Assembly: GCA_017471965.1 (NCBI GenBank)
Contig: JAFURF010000054.1
Span: forward strand, 1-64,000
Reading direction: 5' to 3'
DNA length: 64,000 nt
Source: Bacteroidales bacterium
GTDB lineage: Bacteria > Bacteroidota > Bacteroidia > Bacteroidales > UBA932
The position numbers were made by a program, and so were the translations under genes. The notes below the pieces were generated by a model. The model was not told the DNA's origin and made no database searches. It saw only the letters and a list, made by a program, of their open reading frames with translations. Positions 10,201-18,108 of the stretch are shown here, piece after piece; positions within the stretch are counted from its first letter, which is position 1; each line of letters starts with the position of its first letter.

Positions 10201-10540
10201 GAGCAAGGATAGGGCCTACTACAGCAGCGAGTTTCTTCTGCTCGGCAAGGGTCGCCAGGGTGGCGTCTTCCCAAGATGAGCCAGAAGAAAGGTATGACAC
10301 GTGGCTTTCAAGAGACCTGATGGCGCCGTTGAGTTCGACTTCGTGGCCGTCAACTGTCTCCTGCAGGGCCTTGACATCGGAAATGGTCTCCATCACCGAT
10401 GATGCCTGCTCTGCAAGAGTGGCGATTTCCTTGCCGACCACTTCGTTTCCCGGCTCGGTCAGACCGTCGCTGACACAAGAGGTCACGGATGCCGCAAAGA
10501 GGCATGCGGCCAGCAATGATAATGTTCTAAGTATCTTCAT
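7268..10540 (-). CDS. Coiled-coil/Ig-like stalk lipoprotein with C-terminal C-type-lectin-like domain
   Basis: 1090 aa. The ATG at 10540 gives MKILRTLSLLAACLFAASVTSC (Cys22). The longer start at 10603 reads through a hairpin and is rejected. Residues ~30-300 are helical and probably coiled coil. A segment from IQSVTFMSKYSEEKVVAYY to ~480 matches the module in the M64 protein (MDESIELEYIVRPA against KVVLDYKVRPA). Then come Big_2-like Ig repeats (LDKGQSIQLIASVSPAAAV; KMTVGKEVELFAEF). The last ~220 residues are DUF1566/C-type-lectin-like (GYNNTLAF, WYLPSQKEMTFI, terminal NVRFFLAF). Probably a long surface stalk that displays a ligand-binding head. The stop overlaps the next ATG by one base. Confidence 0.75.
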   Translation of the reverse strand: MKILRTLSLLAACLFAASVTSCVSDGLTEPGNEVVGKEIATLAEQASSVMETISDVKALQETVDGHEVELNGAIRSLESHVSYLSSGSSWEDATLATLAEQKKLAAVVGPILAQADAASATKTTLNSLDANAKAWLGKNMGAYWSAVVTSAKSEAQLASYGKKLSMWKLQIEGIASDIEAGLKEGVDLAETDALLASVSAVVKASEDLNARLAALASDVEEGYQQAIATASEDPESFDAATLKSLNKAAAADLQDAGVTMNDLIDLVAACENEVTALKARIDGLEDQMKDWDVLLDMIQSVTFMSKYSEEKVVAYYTLNTESDERTDEGYMLRTMDESIELEYIVRPASAAMALASDEARTSLWNQGLKVMGYYAQAITKAAPAMTDFTITDVTADESGIVTVTVENSLSDEFYFKKTGAKMALSVVTGKTDLASEFVEVVPVDKSGTVYAESMSLSFKSLELNEVVNMNKVDNFDLDKGQSIQLIASVSPAAAVQTFRWESSDSETAHVSEDGKLSALKVGSATVTVTSDAIDEWGCPVSAAFTVTVNPDIKIYGPHYVEEGQSINLRLESPYYIDPERITWSVPSASGLYVSIEKKYADGINQAVVTGIGRQYVDKYTDIGLTCTIEGEGTFTHTIQSVAVQPRKIIVDGMGDENNVTMKFGSQRSFTATVEPAEVNPDLFWINYIIGGDGLNYASGTPTATAKSPEGGKTSGSVTITMEPVTKNYYYYGPGSDFASGQKLSRTITVSVEPYYVTSFTIPTSKQMTVGKEVELFAEFISDGINGEDPSFTDLVWTSSAPEYVSVVNGVLTAHQVTDEPVTITASIADPGKAVKPGETVPPVECKVSVSAAGAADPKVGDYYYADGTWSASIDGNGEMIEPLIGKTLRGIVCKISDPSSVDTWIPEDFINGYVVSVDEISSALDNGSVWRSKFESWATAQGYSDPVEGNGTWQAAENAAAKGYNNTLAFSGYTDDQAKSDAGDDAYTGWDFYLPNGKLADFRTNYPVDTDKNTDWYLPSQKEMTFISGENLTIINNALSKAGKTQITSANYKTSSYNSYGNPIIMNPVAKSSTTGSLGTAHNVRFFLAF

Positions 10541-10584
10541 AACTGAGTAATATTGCTTTTTCAGTCTATCTGTCAAAGTTCTAA

Positions 10585-10618
10585 CGCAGTGCCCCGCACT
10601 CAAAGGCAGGGCACTGCG
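10585..10618. other. Intra-operon hairpin
   Basis: Arms 10585-10594 and 10609-10618 (cgcagtgccc/gggcactgcg) are perfectly complementary over a 14-nt loop, between two lipoprotein genes of the same strand. No T-tract follows in the minus direction. It may set relative expression of the two genes by attenuation or RNA processing. Confidence 0.45.
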
Positions 10619-10651
10619 ATGAAGGGAGTGTAAAGTATTATAGAATTAACA

Positions 10652-12811
10652 CTAGTTCTTGGTTGCAGTCAAGACACCGATAGGCGCCCAGTTATCAAGA
10701 GTTGTAGATCCGTTAAACGAAATCGTTATGACACCTTCAACACGGCTAACTATCATTTGAAGGTTTTCGGTAAAAGATCCATCCCAAGATTGTGAACCAA
10801 ACTTAACTCCATCACAAAGAACTGTCAGAGTCTGTCCATCATCTTCCAAATTGGCATAGCATGTCAAAGAGTAAGGAGATCCAGACGACTCGTACTTATA
10901 CATGTCAACTATTTTCAGTTCTCCCATTGAAGGATTATCCGACTTCTGAATTTGCATTGTTGACGTAGGCCACTCAGAGCCTCCTGCGGTAAACTTCTGT
11001 GTATATGTACCTATAAGATCATCTGCAGTAATAGCTCCGCCAGATGTTTCAATCTTTGTTGCTGTATAGTTCGTAACGTCTGTCATGTCCCAATCTTTCA
11101 GCATCTGCAAAGTAGCGAAAGAAAGGGTCTTGTCTGATATAGTCATTGTTATATCAGTATAAGCTTCACCATATGTAGCATGCTTAACTCCAGCAGAGAT
11201 AACATTAAGACTATTTCCGTCAAGATTAGCATAACATGTCAGAGAGCCACCATTTGATAAGAATGTCACTTTCAAACGTCCGAACGCAGCCTCATCACTC
11301 GCTGATATTGTCATACCATTTGTCGTCTCTACACTTGCACCATCATATGTCCAACTTTCATTATACAGACCGACCAGAGCCTCCTCTTCTGATGTAAGCG
11401 TCGGAGCACCAAGTGCCTTCAATGCAGAGTATTCACCATATGCACTCACAGTGCCGATATAAAATCCATTACCTGTCATAGTAGAGAAATCATTGGACAC
11501 AGTAAGTATTCGTGATTTCGAACCATCATAACAAGTCAGTTTTCCATCAGCATAATCAGCATAAACTTTATTACCACCCAAGATACCATCAACCAGATAT
11601 ACTCCTTTAGATGGATTGTCTGACTCTTTTATTACGAACGAGTTACTCTCAACTGGTTGACCATATCCTCTACTAAACTTCTCGATATAATTTCCTAATA
11701 GTTCAGGAACATAGCCTTTCTGAGAAATGACAACTTCTACACCGTTGATTGTCACAGTTGCGGCGCGTTCTGCACCTGTTGTGTTTGCTGCAGCAGTAAA
11801 TGATACGATATCCTTGTGGAATGCTCCCTTTGCAGAAGGTGTCTTTGTAAGCCAAGTTGCCTCTGCTGGTATAGTCACCTCATATTCATCAACTGTGGTA
11901 ATTACAGGAATTTCCACAATGCCACCGAATGGAGAAGCCGCATAAGTATCCGATGCGAGATTGAAAATATTGGCGATGTTAAGTGTATGATATTTGGAAG
12001 CGACAAAGGTAAATGCACCGACCTTCTTTGAATATGAGCAATCTGTGCCATCAACCGTGATGGTCAGGCCCTCACACTCGCCTGGGAATACATGAACATA
12101 ATGACTCTTTGTATGATCTAGATCAGAATTATCTTGATTTTGAAGGACTACAGAATATACTCTGTCTGAATCATACCATTTTTCCTCATTTATTACAAGA
12201 GTGCCATCAGTATAAAAATACGGAGCATTTCCGGCAATTGGAGTAGCAACGCCATCTTCATCTGTTGATGTGACTGTTATCTTCTTCACACCCTGGGGTA
12301 CAGTGATCTTAAGAAGAGACAATACATTAGCAAAAGTAGCCTCCGTCGTGTGGGTGTTTCTGATTTCGTTGAGTGATACTTCTGCATAAGCAAGGTTCTC
12401 ACCCTTTTCAATCAGACCATTCTGAGTTTCTGATACTGTGAACAATATCTTACCATCAGACTCTACGTTTACTGTAGAAGGATAAACAGCATAACCGGCA
12501 TCACCACATGCATCTGTTGTAACTTCAGCGTCAAGTAGTCCAGAGAATGCCGCTGTTGTTGCTGTTCCATCGATATCTGTAGTAAATTCTGTCACATACT
12601 GCTTTGATGGGCTTTTGAAAACCACCTTGATCGCGTCGTCCTTCTGCCACACGACTGAGGTGCCGTCGTTTCCAAGAGTAGTCTTAGTGTCGGCAGAGAC
12701 AGCGGTGATGGTCACGAGGTTGTCGGCGGTCTGCTCAGGGACGAGGGTGTTTTCCTTTACGCATGATGCGAGGGCAGCGACTGCTGCGAGGGCAAGAAAT
12801 ATCTTTTTCAT
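10652..12811 (-). CDS. Fimbrillin-like lipoprotein with BACON domain and C-terminal repeats
   Basis: 719 aa from the ATG at 12811 (MKKIFLALAAVAALASC, Cys17); ATG at 12826 adds five residues. The fimbrillin-like domain (~25-300) has LVTITAVSADTKTTLG, TTEATFANVLSLLKITV, FPGECEGLTITVDG and FVASKYHTLNIANIF. A BACON-type domain follows (~305-385: FGGIVEIPVITTVDEYEVTI ... TVTINGVEVVISQKG). The rest has three related ~110-residue units starting LLGNYIEKFSRG, LVGLYNESWTYDG and LIGTYTQKFTAGG; two of them contain SDNPS(K/M)G and LTCY, and look like small beta-barrels. Likely a surface adhesin. It is preceded 18 nt upstream by the second short peptide gene. Confidence 0.75.
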   Translation of the reverse strand: MKKIFLALAAVAALASCVKENTLVPEQTADNLVTITAVSADTKTTLGNDGTSVVWQKDDAIKVVFKSPSKQYVTEFTTDIDGTATTAAFSGLLDAEVTTDACGDAGYAVYPSTVNVESDGKILFTVSETQNGLIEKGENLAYAEVSLNEIRNTHTTEATFANVLSLLKITVPQGVKKITVTSTDEDGVATPIAGNAPYFYTDGTLVINEEKWYDSDRVYSVVLQNQDNSDLDHTKSHYVHVFPGECEGLTITVDGTDCSYSKKVGAFTFVASKYHTLNIANIFNLASDTYAASPFGGIVEIPVITTVDEYEVTIPAEATWLTKTPSAKGAFHKDIVSFTAAANTTGAERAATVTINGVEVVISQKGYVPELLGNYIEKFSRGYGQPVESNSFVIKESDNPSKGVYLVDGILGGNKVYADYADGKLTCYDGSKSRILTVSNDFSTMTGNGFYIGTVSAYGEYSALKALGAPTLTSEEEALVGLYNESWTYDGASVETTNGMTISASDEAAFGRLKVTFLSNGGSLTCYANLDGNSLNVISAGVKHATYGEAYTDITMTISDKTLSFATLQMLKDWDMTDVTNYTATKIETSGGAITADDLIGTYTQKFTAGGSEWPTSTMQIQKSDNPSMGELKIVDMYKYESSGSPYSLTCYANLEDDGQTLTVLCDGVKFGSQSWDGSFTENLQMIVSRVEGVITISFNGSTTLDNWAPIGVLTATKN

Positions 12812-12829
12812 AGTCATTTCCTCCATGCT

Positions 12830-12973
12830 TTAGAAAGGGATGTTACCACCGTTATCAAAATCATCGTGACCTACGCCGTTCAGGCTGTCAGTAAGGATGG
12901 CACCTTCTGTTTCGATTGTGAACACTTCTGTGTTCGGAGACTCATAGGTCTCAAGGATAATTGTTTTGTTCAT
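12830..12973 (-). CDS. Short YESP/EGA peptide (copy 2), function unknown
   Basis: 47 aa from the ATG at 12973 (MNKTIILETYESPNTEVF). Upstream in-frame codons to 13249 run through palindromic repeats and the preceding gene, so they are rejected. It shares YESP, an acidic/hydrophobic stretch, EGA-I-L, and an Asp/Gly tail (HDDFDNGGNIPF) with the peptide at 2434-2562. No signal peptide, Cys cluster or membrane span. Bacteroidales genomes contain many such small unassigned proteins; here the repeated placement just before a fimbrillin-like lipoprotein gene suggests a linked role such as a subunit, assembly factor or regulator. None of these is shown. Confidence 0.65.
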   Translation of the reverse strand: MNKTIILETYESPNTEVFTIETEGAILTDSLNGVGHDDFDNGGNIPF

Positions 12974-13005
12974 AATGTTATTGTTTTTATTGGTTTGTGT
13001 TTCTT

Positions 13006-13077
13006 GTCGGGATCCCCGATCAGGTCGGGGATGACGGGGTTGTCGGGATCCCCGGTCAAGCCGGGGATGACGGAGGG
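13006..13077. repeat. Two 36-bp palindromic repeat units (REP-like)
   Basis: Units 13006-13041 and 13042-13077 both contain gtcgggatccccg, a short loop, then the complement and gatgacgg. Each folds into an 8-bp stem (atccccga/tcggggat and atccccgg/ccggggat) with a 5-nt loop. The changed base pair (A-T against G-C) is compensatory. They fill the space between the lipocalin-like gene and the second peptide gene. Confidence 0.75.
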
Positions 13078-13083
13078 AGGGCA

Positions 13084-13524
13084 TCAGAGGAAGAGTTCCA
13101 CTCCTTCTGACTTGGTGAGCGGGAGGGACATCTGGCGGACCTGTGCCGGGATGGTTTCGCGGGCGTAGGTGACGCTGTGGCCTTCCTGTTCTACTGCCGT
13201 CATGGTCAGGGATGAACCTCCGACCGAGACTTTGTAGGTGTATTTCCAAGGGGTCCTGTCAGAGTAGACTCCGCTGAGGACCATGGCGTCGGCATCAAGA
13301 GTAAACTCTCCTTCGCTCTGCCAGTATGGGCCTTCGCCTATCTTCTGGTACATTTCGAAGGTACCGCTGCGGTCGAAGGATACCCAGATGTCTTCTGTCA
13401 CACCGTTTTCCGTTGCGGTGTAGTGCCAGTCTCCGGAGAGGTCTTCCATCATGCGGGCGCCTTCTTTTTCACAGGATACTGCCGCTATGAGGGTTGCGGC
13501 TATCATGTATAGTATTCTTTTCAT
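13084..13524 (-). CDS. Small lipocalin-like lipoprotein
   Basis: 146 aa from the ATG at 13524. The lipoprotein signal MKRILYMIAATLIAAVSC ends at Cys18. The longer in-frame start at 13674 is translation of repeat DNA (PTVILND units and HPERSEGS) and is rejected. The mature part begins MMEDLSGDWHYTATENGVTE and alternates strands typical of Bacteroidales lipocalin-like proteins (ISVSFDRSGTF-type strand, YKVSVGGSSLTMTAVE). Such proteins may bind small hydrophobic ligands, but no ligand can be inferred. It sits between two different repeat clusters downstream of the S8 peptidase gene. Confidence 0.65.
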   Translation of the reverse strand: MKRILYMIAATLIAAVSCEKEGARMMEDLSGDWHYTATENGVTEDIWVSFDRSGTFEMYQKIGEGPYWQSEGEFTLDADAMVLSGVYSDRTPWKYTYKVSVGGSSLTMTAVEQEGHSVTYARETIPAQVRQMSLPLTKSEGVELFL

Positions 13525-13548
13525 TTTGTTGTTTTTTTTATTGGTATG

Positions 13549-13645
13549 AGATCCTTCACTTCGTTCAGGATGACAGTGGGTGTCGTTCAGGATGACGGTG
13601 GGGTCGTTCAGGATGACGGTGGGGTCGTTCAGGATGACGGTGGGG
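13549..13645. repeat. Tandem 21-22-bp repeats, four units, with a REP-like flank
   Basis: Units at 13561-13582, 13583-13603, 13604-13624 and 13625-13645 each begin tcgttcaggatgac and end in a G-rich gtgggg. The left edge (gagatccttcacttcgttcag) is the Bacteroidales repeat that translates as HPERSEGS. The last three units are identical, which implies recent expansion or conversion. The array starts 6 nt after the stop of the S8 peptidase gene. Confidence 0.8.
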
Positions 13646-13651
13646 TGCGGT

Positions 13652-15670
13652 TTATAGCCAGCCGCCGTTTTCACTTACTCCTGCCGCACGGGAGAGGACT
13701 GAGATTTCACGGGTGAATTCTGTTCCTCCCATTGCTGCCGTACCCGTTCCTGCGACTTCATTTCCGCCGGCGATGGCACTGATGGCGATCTTGGCAGATC
13801 CTTCATTTTCGCAACGGATGTAGAGTTTGCCGTATTTCACATACGGTTCTCCTACGACTCCGAGTGTTGCGCGGGCTTCGTCGCTTATCTCGATCTTTGT
13901 GAATGTGATGTTGCCTGCTGACGGGCCGAAGAACTGGTCAAGGGCTATCTTGGTGTCTGCACCCTTCTGTACAGGGAGGCATGGGGTGCCTTCTATCTGC
14001 ATGAAGAGACGCCATGTGTCGATGGCTCCGGTTCCCATGTTGTAAAGGAATGGCGTGAGATCCATCTGGACACCATTGTTGAGTTTGGTGCAGGTCTCGA
14101 TGTAGTAGTCGATGTTGTTGACTGACGTGTATATCAGCGAGAGGAATTCGTCGTAGGTGAATGTCTTGCCGAGTTTACGGGCATATGAGAGTCCGAGGGC
14201 CACGACGCCTGATACGTGAGGACATGCCATCGATGTGCCCTGCATGTAGCCGTACTCGCCTTTGCCGAGTTCCTTTGGAAGGGTCGAGAGGATCTGGGCT
14301 CTTTCAGGTGCAGAAGACGTCGAGTTGATGCTGTAGTCTCCTCCTGGGGCGCAGATGTTGGTTCCCGGACCGTAGTTGGTGTAACTTGTCGGGAGGTAGT
14401 CAGGGCCGAATGCCGATACCGAGATGTATTTCTTGTATGCTGCAGGATAGGCAGATGTATGATAGCCTTCGTTTCCTGATGCGAAGATGGCGAAGTTGCC
14501 GTCCACAGGGTTGGTCTCGGCAGGGTTGCTCATGAAGTACTCGAGGGCGTTGTATTCCGCACTGTAGAGGTTCTCGAAGTCTCTGTCTGAACTGAGGTTT
14601 CCTGCGTCCTGTCCGAATGAGCACTGGAGTATGCTGGCTCCCATGTCGGCTGCATACTTGTATGCCAGGGCTCTGCTTATGGTGCCGGCGCTTGCCGCTC
14701 CTGAGAAGAGCTGGAGGGACATGATGCGTACTCCGCTGTCGGCAGTGCCGTTACCTCCTGCAACTCCGCAGACTCCTATGCCGTTGTTGTTGACTGCCGC
14801 CACGGTTCCGGCCACATGGGTTCCGTGACCGGAGTCACCGGTCCTGTCCCATGAGATAGGCATGAGGACGCCTTCGCCGTTATCGGCGTTGTAGGTACTC
14901 ATGAAGTTGTATCCGTGGATGTCGTCGACATAGCCGTTTCCGTCATCATCCACTCCCTCGATGCCGTTCTTTTCAGCCAGGTTGACCCACATGTTCGCTG
15001 CCAGGTCCGGATGGTCGTACTTCACACCTTCGTCGCATACCGCCACGATGATGGCAGGATCTCCTGAGCAGAGTCCCCATGCATTCCTGACATTGACGTC
15101 TGCGCCGGCCCTTGATGTAGACGCTACACTGAGGTCGACATTGTTGATGTAGTGCCACTGGTCGATGAGCTGAGGGTCGTTGTACGGAAGGAGAGGGTCA
15201 ACGGTGTTGTCTCCCGGCTTCCACTCTGTGGCCTCGTTCTCTTCCATACGCTTGAGTTCCGTATTGTATTCTACGGCAGTCACTTCCGGGAGTGCCGCGA
15301 ATGTCTCTGCAACATCCTCAACCGCAAGGTCTTCTGGGAAGGTCACGACGTGCCATCTGTGGAGGTTGTGCTGCCTTTCCGCTGCAGTACCTTTGTATGG
15401 GAACATGCGACGGAGATCCGCTCCTGTTTCTTCGCATGCCAGAAGAAGCGGCGCAGGCATATTTCCGTCCTGCAATGCTTCTGTTGCAGACTCGCTGAGA
15501 AGGAGCATGAGACTTCCGGGAAGGGAGTTGTCTGATGTGTTGACCGACTTCCTCTCAAGCACCGGAACCTGCTCCTGCTGAGGCTGCATGGTGTTCTCAT
15601 CGAGTTCCTGCTGGCATGAGGCCATCAGCAGCAGGAACATCGGAAATATAATCAGTGATTTTCTTGTCAT
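13652..15670 (-). CDS. S8-family (subtilisin-like) serine peptidase, lipoprotein
   Basis: 672 aa. Lipobox Cys19 (LLMASC) predicts a lipid-anchored envelope protein. An N-terminal propeptide-like region (~45-160, LPGSLMLLLSESATEAL ... LPEVTAVEYNTELKRM) precedes the catalytic domain. The triad is complete: Asp near 213 (VAVCDEGVKYDHPDL), His near 284 (SGHGTHVAGTVAAV), Ser near 479 (GTSMACPHVSGVVALG). An oxyanion-type Asn is present in FAIFASGNEGYH. A C-terminal ~150-residue beta domain follows. It should degrade proteins on or near the surface. Lying between lipoprotein genes next to SusC/SusD, it could feed peptides to that importer, as RagAB-linked proteolysis does; this link is inferred. Confidence 0.92.
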   Translation of the reverse strand: MTRKSLIIFPMFLLLMASCQQELDENTMQPQQEQVPVLERKSVNTSDNSLPGSLMLLLSESATEALQDGNMPAPLLLACEETGADLRRMFPYKGTAAERQHNLHRWHVVTFPEDLAVEDVAETFAALPEVTAVEYNTELKRMEENEATEWKPGDNTVDPLLPYNDPQLIDQWHYINNVDLSVASTSRAGADVNVRNAWGLCSGDPAIIVAVCDEGVKYDHPDLAANMWVNLAEKNGIEGVDDDGNGYVDDIHGYNFMSTYNADNGEGVLMPISWDRTGDSGHGTHVAGTVAAVNNNGIGVCGVAGGNGTADSGVRIMSLQLFSGAASAGTISRALAYKYAADMGASILQCSFGQDAGNLSSDRDFENLYSAEYNALEYFMSNPAETNPVDGNFAIFASGNEGYHTSAYPAAYKKYISVSAFGPDYLPTSYTNYGPGTNICAPGGDYSINSTSSAPERAQILSTLPKELGKGEYGYMQGTSMACPHVSGVVALGLSYARKLGKTFTYDEFLSLIYTSVNNIDYYIETCTKLNNGVQMDLTPFLYNMGTGAIDTWRLFMQIEGTPCLPVQKGADTKIALDQFFGPSAGNITFTKIEISDEARATLGVVGEPYVKYGKLYIRCENEGSAKIAISAIAGGNEVAGTGTAAMGGTEFTREISVLSRAAGVSENGGWL

Positions 15671-15693
15671 ATCTTTATTAACAGGTTAAGCCG

Positions 15694-18102
15694 TTAGTTG
15701 ATCATCATTGCGTTACCCATATCGAGATAGTTGCGGACGTCTTCCTGGGATTGGAGTCTGTCGATAAGGCTCATCATGAGTCCTTCGTCGGTCTCGACAT
15801 AATTCATATATGTATTGCGCTTCATCTTCTCGAAGAGTTCGATACCGGCCTTGCGGACATCAGCCTTTTCTGTCTGCTGGTCCTTGTTCATGATAGGATC
15901 CGGGTCTTCACCCTCAGGTACAAGGACGATGCTCTCCACGAGGTCGAGAAGGCCGACTGCCACCGAATGGTTGGCGTCTTCGTAGCCGAGGATGGCAAGT
16001 CCCTCGAAAGAGAGTCCCTGCTGTGCTCCGGCACCGCTGTCGATCATGGCAAGACATGTCTTTGCATCCGGTCTTCCTGCCTTCTTCACGAAGGTTCCGA
16101 TCAGACCGCCCTGTCCGCCGTATGCAGATCCGCTGCTCTCATACATCATGCAGGACATGTAGACATACATTCCTTCAAAGATGAAGTACTCGGAGCGCAG
16201 GCGGTAGTTCCAGATGTAGCCGTTGTAGTAGTAGAAGTCCATCGAGTCATCCTCCACATGGTAGTTCTTGCGCATGAACGGGAAGAGACCGGTGATCTTT
16301 ACGCACTGCTGGCCCTGATATACCGTAGAACTTGGCTCAATGACAACCTTGCCGAGGTAGTTGCGTGAACTTGTCGCCTCCATTGCGTAGTAGTTGTATG
16401 TGCCGTAGTACGGTGTAGGAGAGAGGATGTTCATCATGGTCTCGGAATCGATGTCTTCGCCTGAGTAGAAAGCCAGTCTGTAGTCCCATTCACCGCCGGT
16501 GAATTCGGTCACTGAAAATTCTTCCTCAGAGTAGCCGTTGTAGGCCTTCATGACTAGGATATACTCCGTACCAGGCACCAGACCGCTCTGGACGAGGGAG
16601 AGGCCTTCTCCGTTGACGAGGGCAAGACTTTCCTCATTCATCTGGGATGCCGTGAGTGCCCTCATGTAGGCTTCCGTATTCTTGTCGAATTTCTCTTTTT
16701 CGTAGAGGCCGACATTCAGTCTCTTGATGTCTTCTCCGTTGATGTAGAGTTCAAGGGAGTTCTCCGAAGTCATTCCGTCCGGTGCGTATTTGTCCGAGCA
16801 GATGAGACCGTAGTTGAGGATCACAGGCATTTCGTCACCACCTGCCTTGTATCCGAAGGATTCGTATGCGTATCGGCTCAGTTTGCCGTCCTTGTCGAGT
16901 CCGACTGCCACGAGGGTATAGGTGCCGGTCTTGTCGAAGGTGAGGTTGATGGTGCCGCTTCCCTTCATGTCTGTAAGTTCGGTCTGAACCCTGCCTGCAG
17001 CAATGTCTTCAGCAAGAGCCGCCACGACAGATTCTGTAAGCGCACCTTCTGAGGCGTAGAGCTTGAGGGTCTTGATGTCCTGACCCATCTTGATGTCCAC
17101 CGGAATCCTGCCGTCGTCAGCGGTGATGCCGGCGCTGATGGTGATGTCGTTCTCAAGAGCCCTGTAACCGGGAAGGATGATGCGGTGCAGTCCTGCAGTG
17201 TTGGACGGATACCATCCGAGGATGGTGAAGTGGAGCTGAAGCGCATTCGCAGGGAAGGTGATCACTCCGTTCTCCATCTTACCGTAGATTGATGATATGG
17301 ATGCGTCGAAGTCATCGTTCTCCACTACATATGATCCGATGGACATTTCTCCGTATTCGGCACTGAGCACGCAACCGGTCTTGAAGGTCGGGATCCAGAC
17401 TTTTTCAGGATCTGTGGCGTCAATGTAGGTGTAGTGCTTCTCAAGACATACGGACGAGGCGTCCATTCCGAACATGTTGGTCATGAAAGAGACTCCGTAC
17501 ACATCGAATATCCTGTAATAGCCAGGCATGTCGTCTCTTTCATATATTTCCACCGCCTGCTCGTGGTTAGGGTTTGCAAGAGTGAACCATTCTGCAAAGA
17601 CACCGTCTCTCCAGAGACCGGTGGTCTCGCCGTTGTCTCCTACAAGTCTGTTCCACTTGACGCAGGTGACTGTGAAACTGAGGTGAGACGGGTTCTTGGA
17701 ATATGATGACACATATTCACTGCCTTCCACCCTGATCGTACAGTCGTACTTGGTTCCCATCTTGACAGAAGGGAAGTAGACCTCAAGAGTGGCATTAGGA
17801 GAGTCTTCCTCAAAGATGATTTCTGAGGCCGAGAACACTCCGGGATACTCTGATTCGATCGTCACAGGTACGGTCAGCGCTCCCCTGGTGTTGAGTCGTT
17901 TCACCTTGAACACAAGGGATTTGGCATCATCCGGTCCGATCTGAAGGTCACCGGTTCCCTCCTGACTTGGGAAATAGATCCCGTAGCAGTCTGGATCATC
18001 AGGAGCACCTAACTCCGCTGTCAGCTCATCTGCACATGATGTCATCATGAACGACATCAGTACCGCTGACATGAATATCAGTATGTTGTGTATAGTTTTC
18101 AT
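15694..18102 (-). CDS. Large surface lipoprotein of the SusCD locus (SusE-like position)
   Basis: 802 aa with lipobox Cys23 (MMTSC). The first ~130 residues after the anchor resemble a Calx-beta/DUF1735-type strand pattern (SLVFKVKRLNTRGALTVPVTIES, ASEIIFEEDSPNATLEVYFP). The central region contains YTLVAVGLDKDGKLSRYAYESFGYK, like the Ig/Fn3-type repeats of other Bacteroidales surface proteins. No catalytic motif is seen. It starts 6 nt after the SusD stop, so it is translated with SusD. In Sus-like systems lipoproteins in this position bind the substrate outside the cell; here the ligand is unknown. Confidence 0.7.
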   Translation of the reverse strand: MKTIHNILIFMSAVLMSFMMTSCADELTAELGAPDDPDCYGIYFPSQEGTGDLQIGPDDAKSLVFKVKRLNTRGALTVPVTIESEYPGVFSASEIIFEEDSPNATLEVYFPSVKMGTKYDCTIRVEGSEYVSSYSKNPSHLSFTVTCVKWNRLVGDNGETTGLWRDGVFAEWFTLANPNHEQAVEIYERDDMPGYYRIFDVYGVSFMTNMFGMDASSVCLEKHYTYIDATDPEKVWIPTFKTGCVLSAEYGEMSIGSYVVENDDFDASISSIYGKMENGVITFPANALQLHFTILGWYPSNTAGLHRIILPGYRALENDITISAGITADDGRIPVDIKMGQDIKTLKLYASEGALTESVVAALAEDIAAGRVQTELTDMKGSGTINLTFDKTGTYTLVAVGLDKDGKLSRYAYESFGYKAGGDEMPVILNYGLICSDKYAPDGMTSENSLELYINGEDIKRLNVGLYEKEKFDKNTEAYMRALTASQMNEESLALVNGEGLSLVQSGLVPGTEYILVMKAYNGYSEEEFSVTEFTGGEWDYRLAFYSGEDIDSETMMNILSPTPYYGTYNYYAMEATSSRNYLGKVVIEPSSTVYQGQQCVKITGLFPFMRKNYHVEDDSMDFYYYNGYIWNYRLRSEYFIFEGMYVYMSCMMYESSGSAYGGQGGLIGTFVKKAGRPDAKTCLAMIDSGAGAQQGLSFEGLAILGYEDANHSVAVGLLDLVESIVLVPEGEDPDPIMNKDQQTEKADVRKAGIELFEKMKRNTYMNYVETDEGLMMSLIDRLQSQEDVRNYLDMGNAMMIN

Positions 18103-18108
18103 GGTCTG

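Noticed and set aside
2434..12973. Short peptides as RiPP precursors
   Set aside because: No radical-SAM, LanM, peptidase-transporter or other maturase lies near either, and no Cys/GG leader signature is convincing.
12974..13249. 139-aa form of the second short peptide
   Set aside because: The upstream part reads through REP-like palindromes and antisense-free repeat DNA; the YESP peptide begins at 12973.
13006..13645. CRISPR array
   Set aside because: The repeats are contiguous or have no variable spacers, and there are no cas genes.
13525..13674. N-terminal extension of the lipocalin-like protein with PTVILND repeats and HPERSEGS
   Set aside because: It is translation of tandem repeat DNA upstream of a clear lipoprotein signal starting at 13524.
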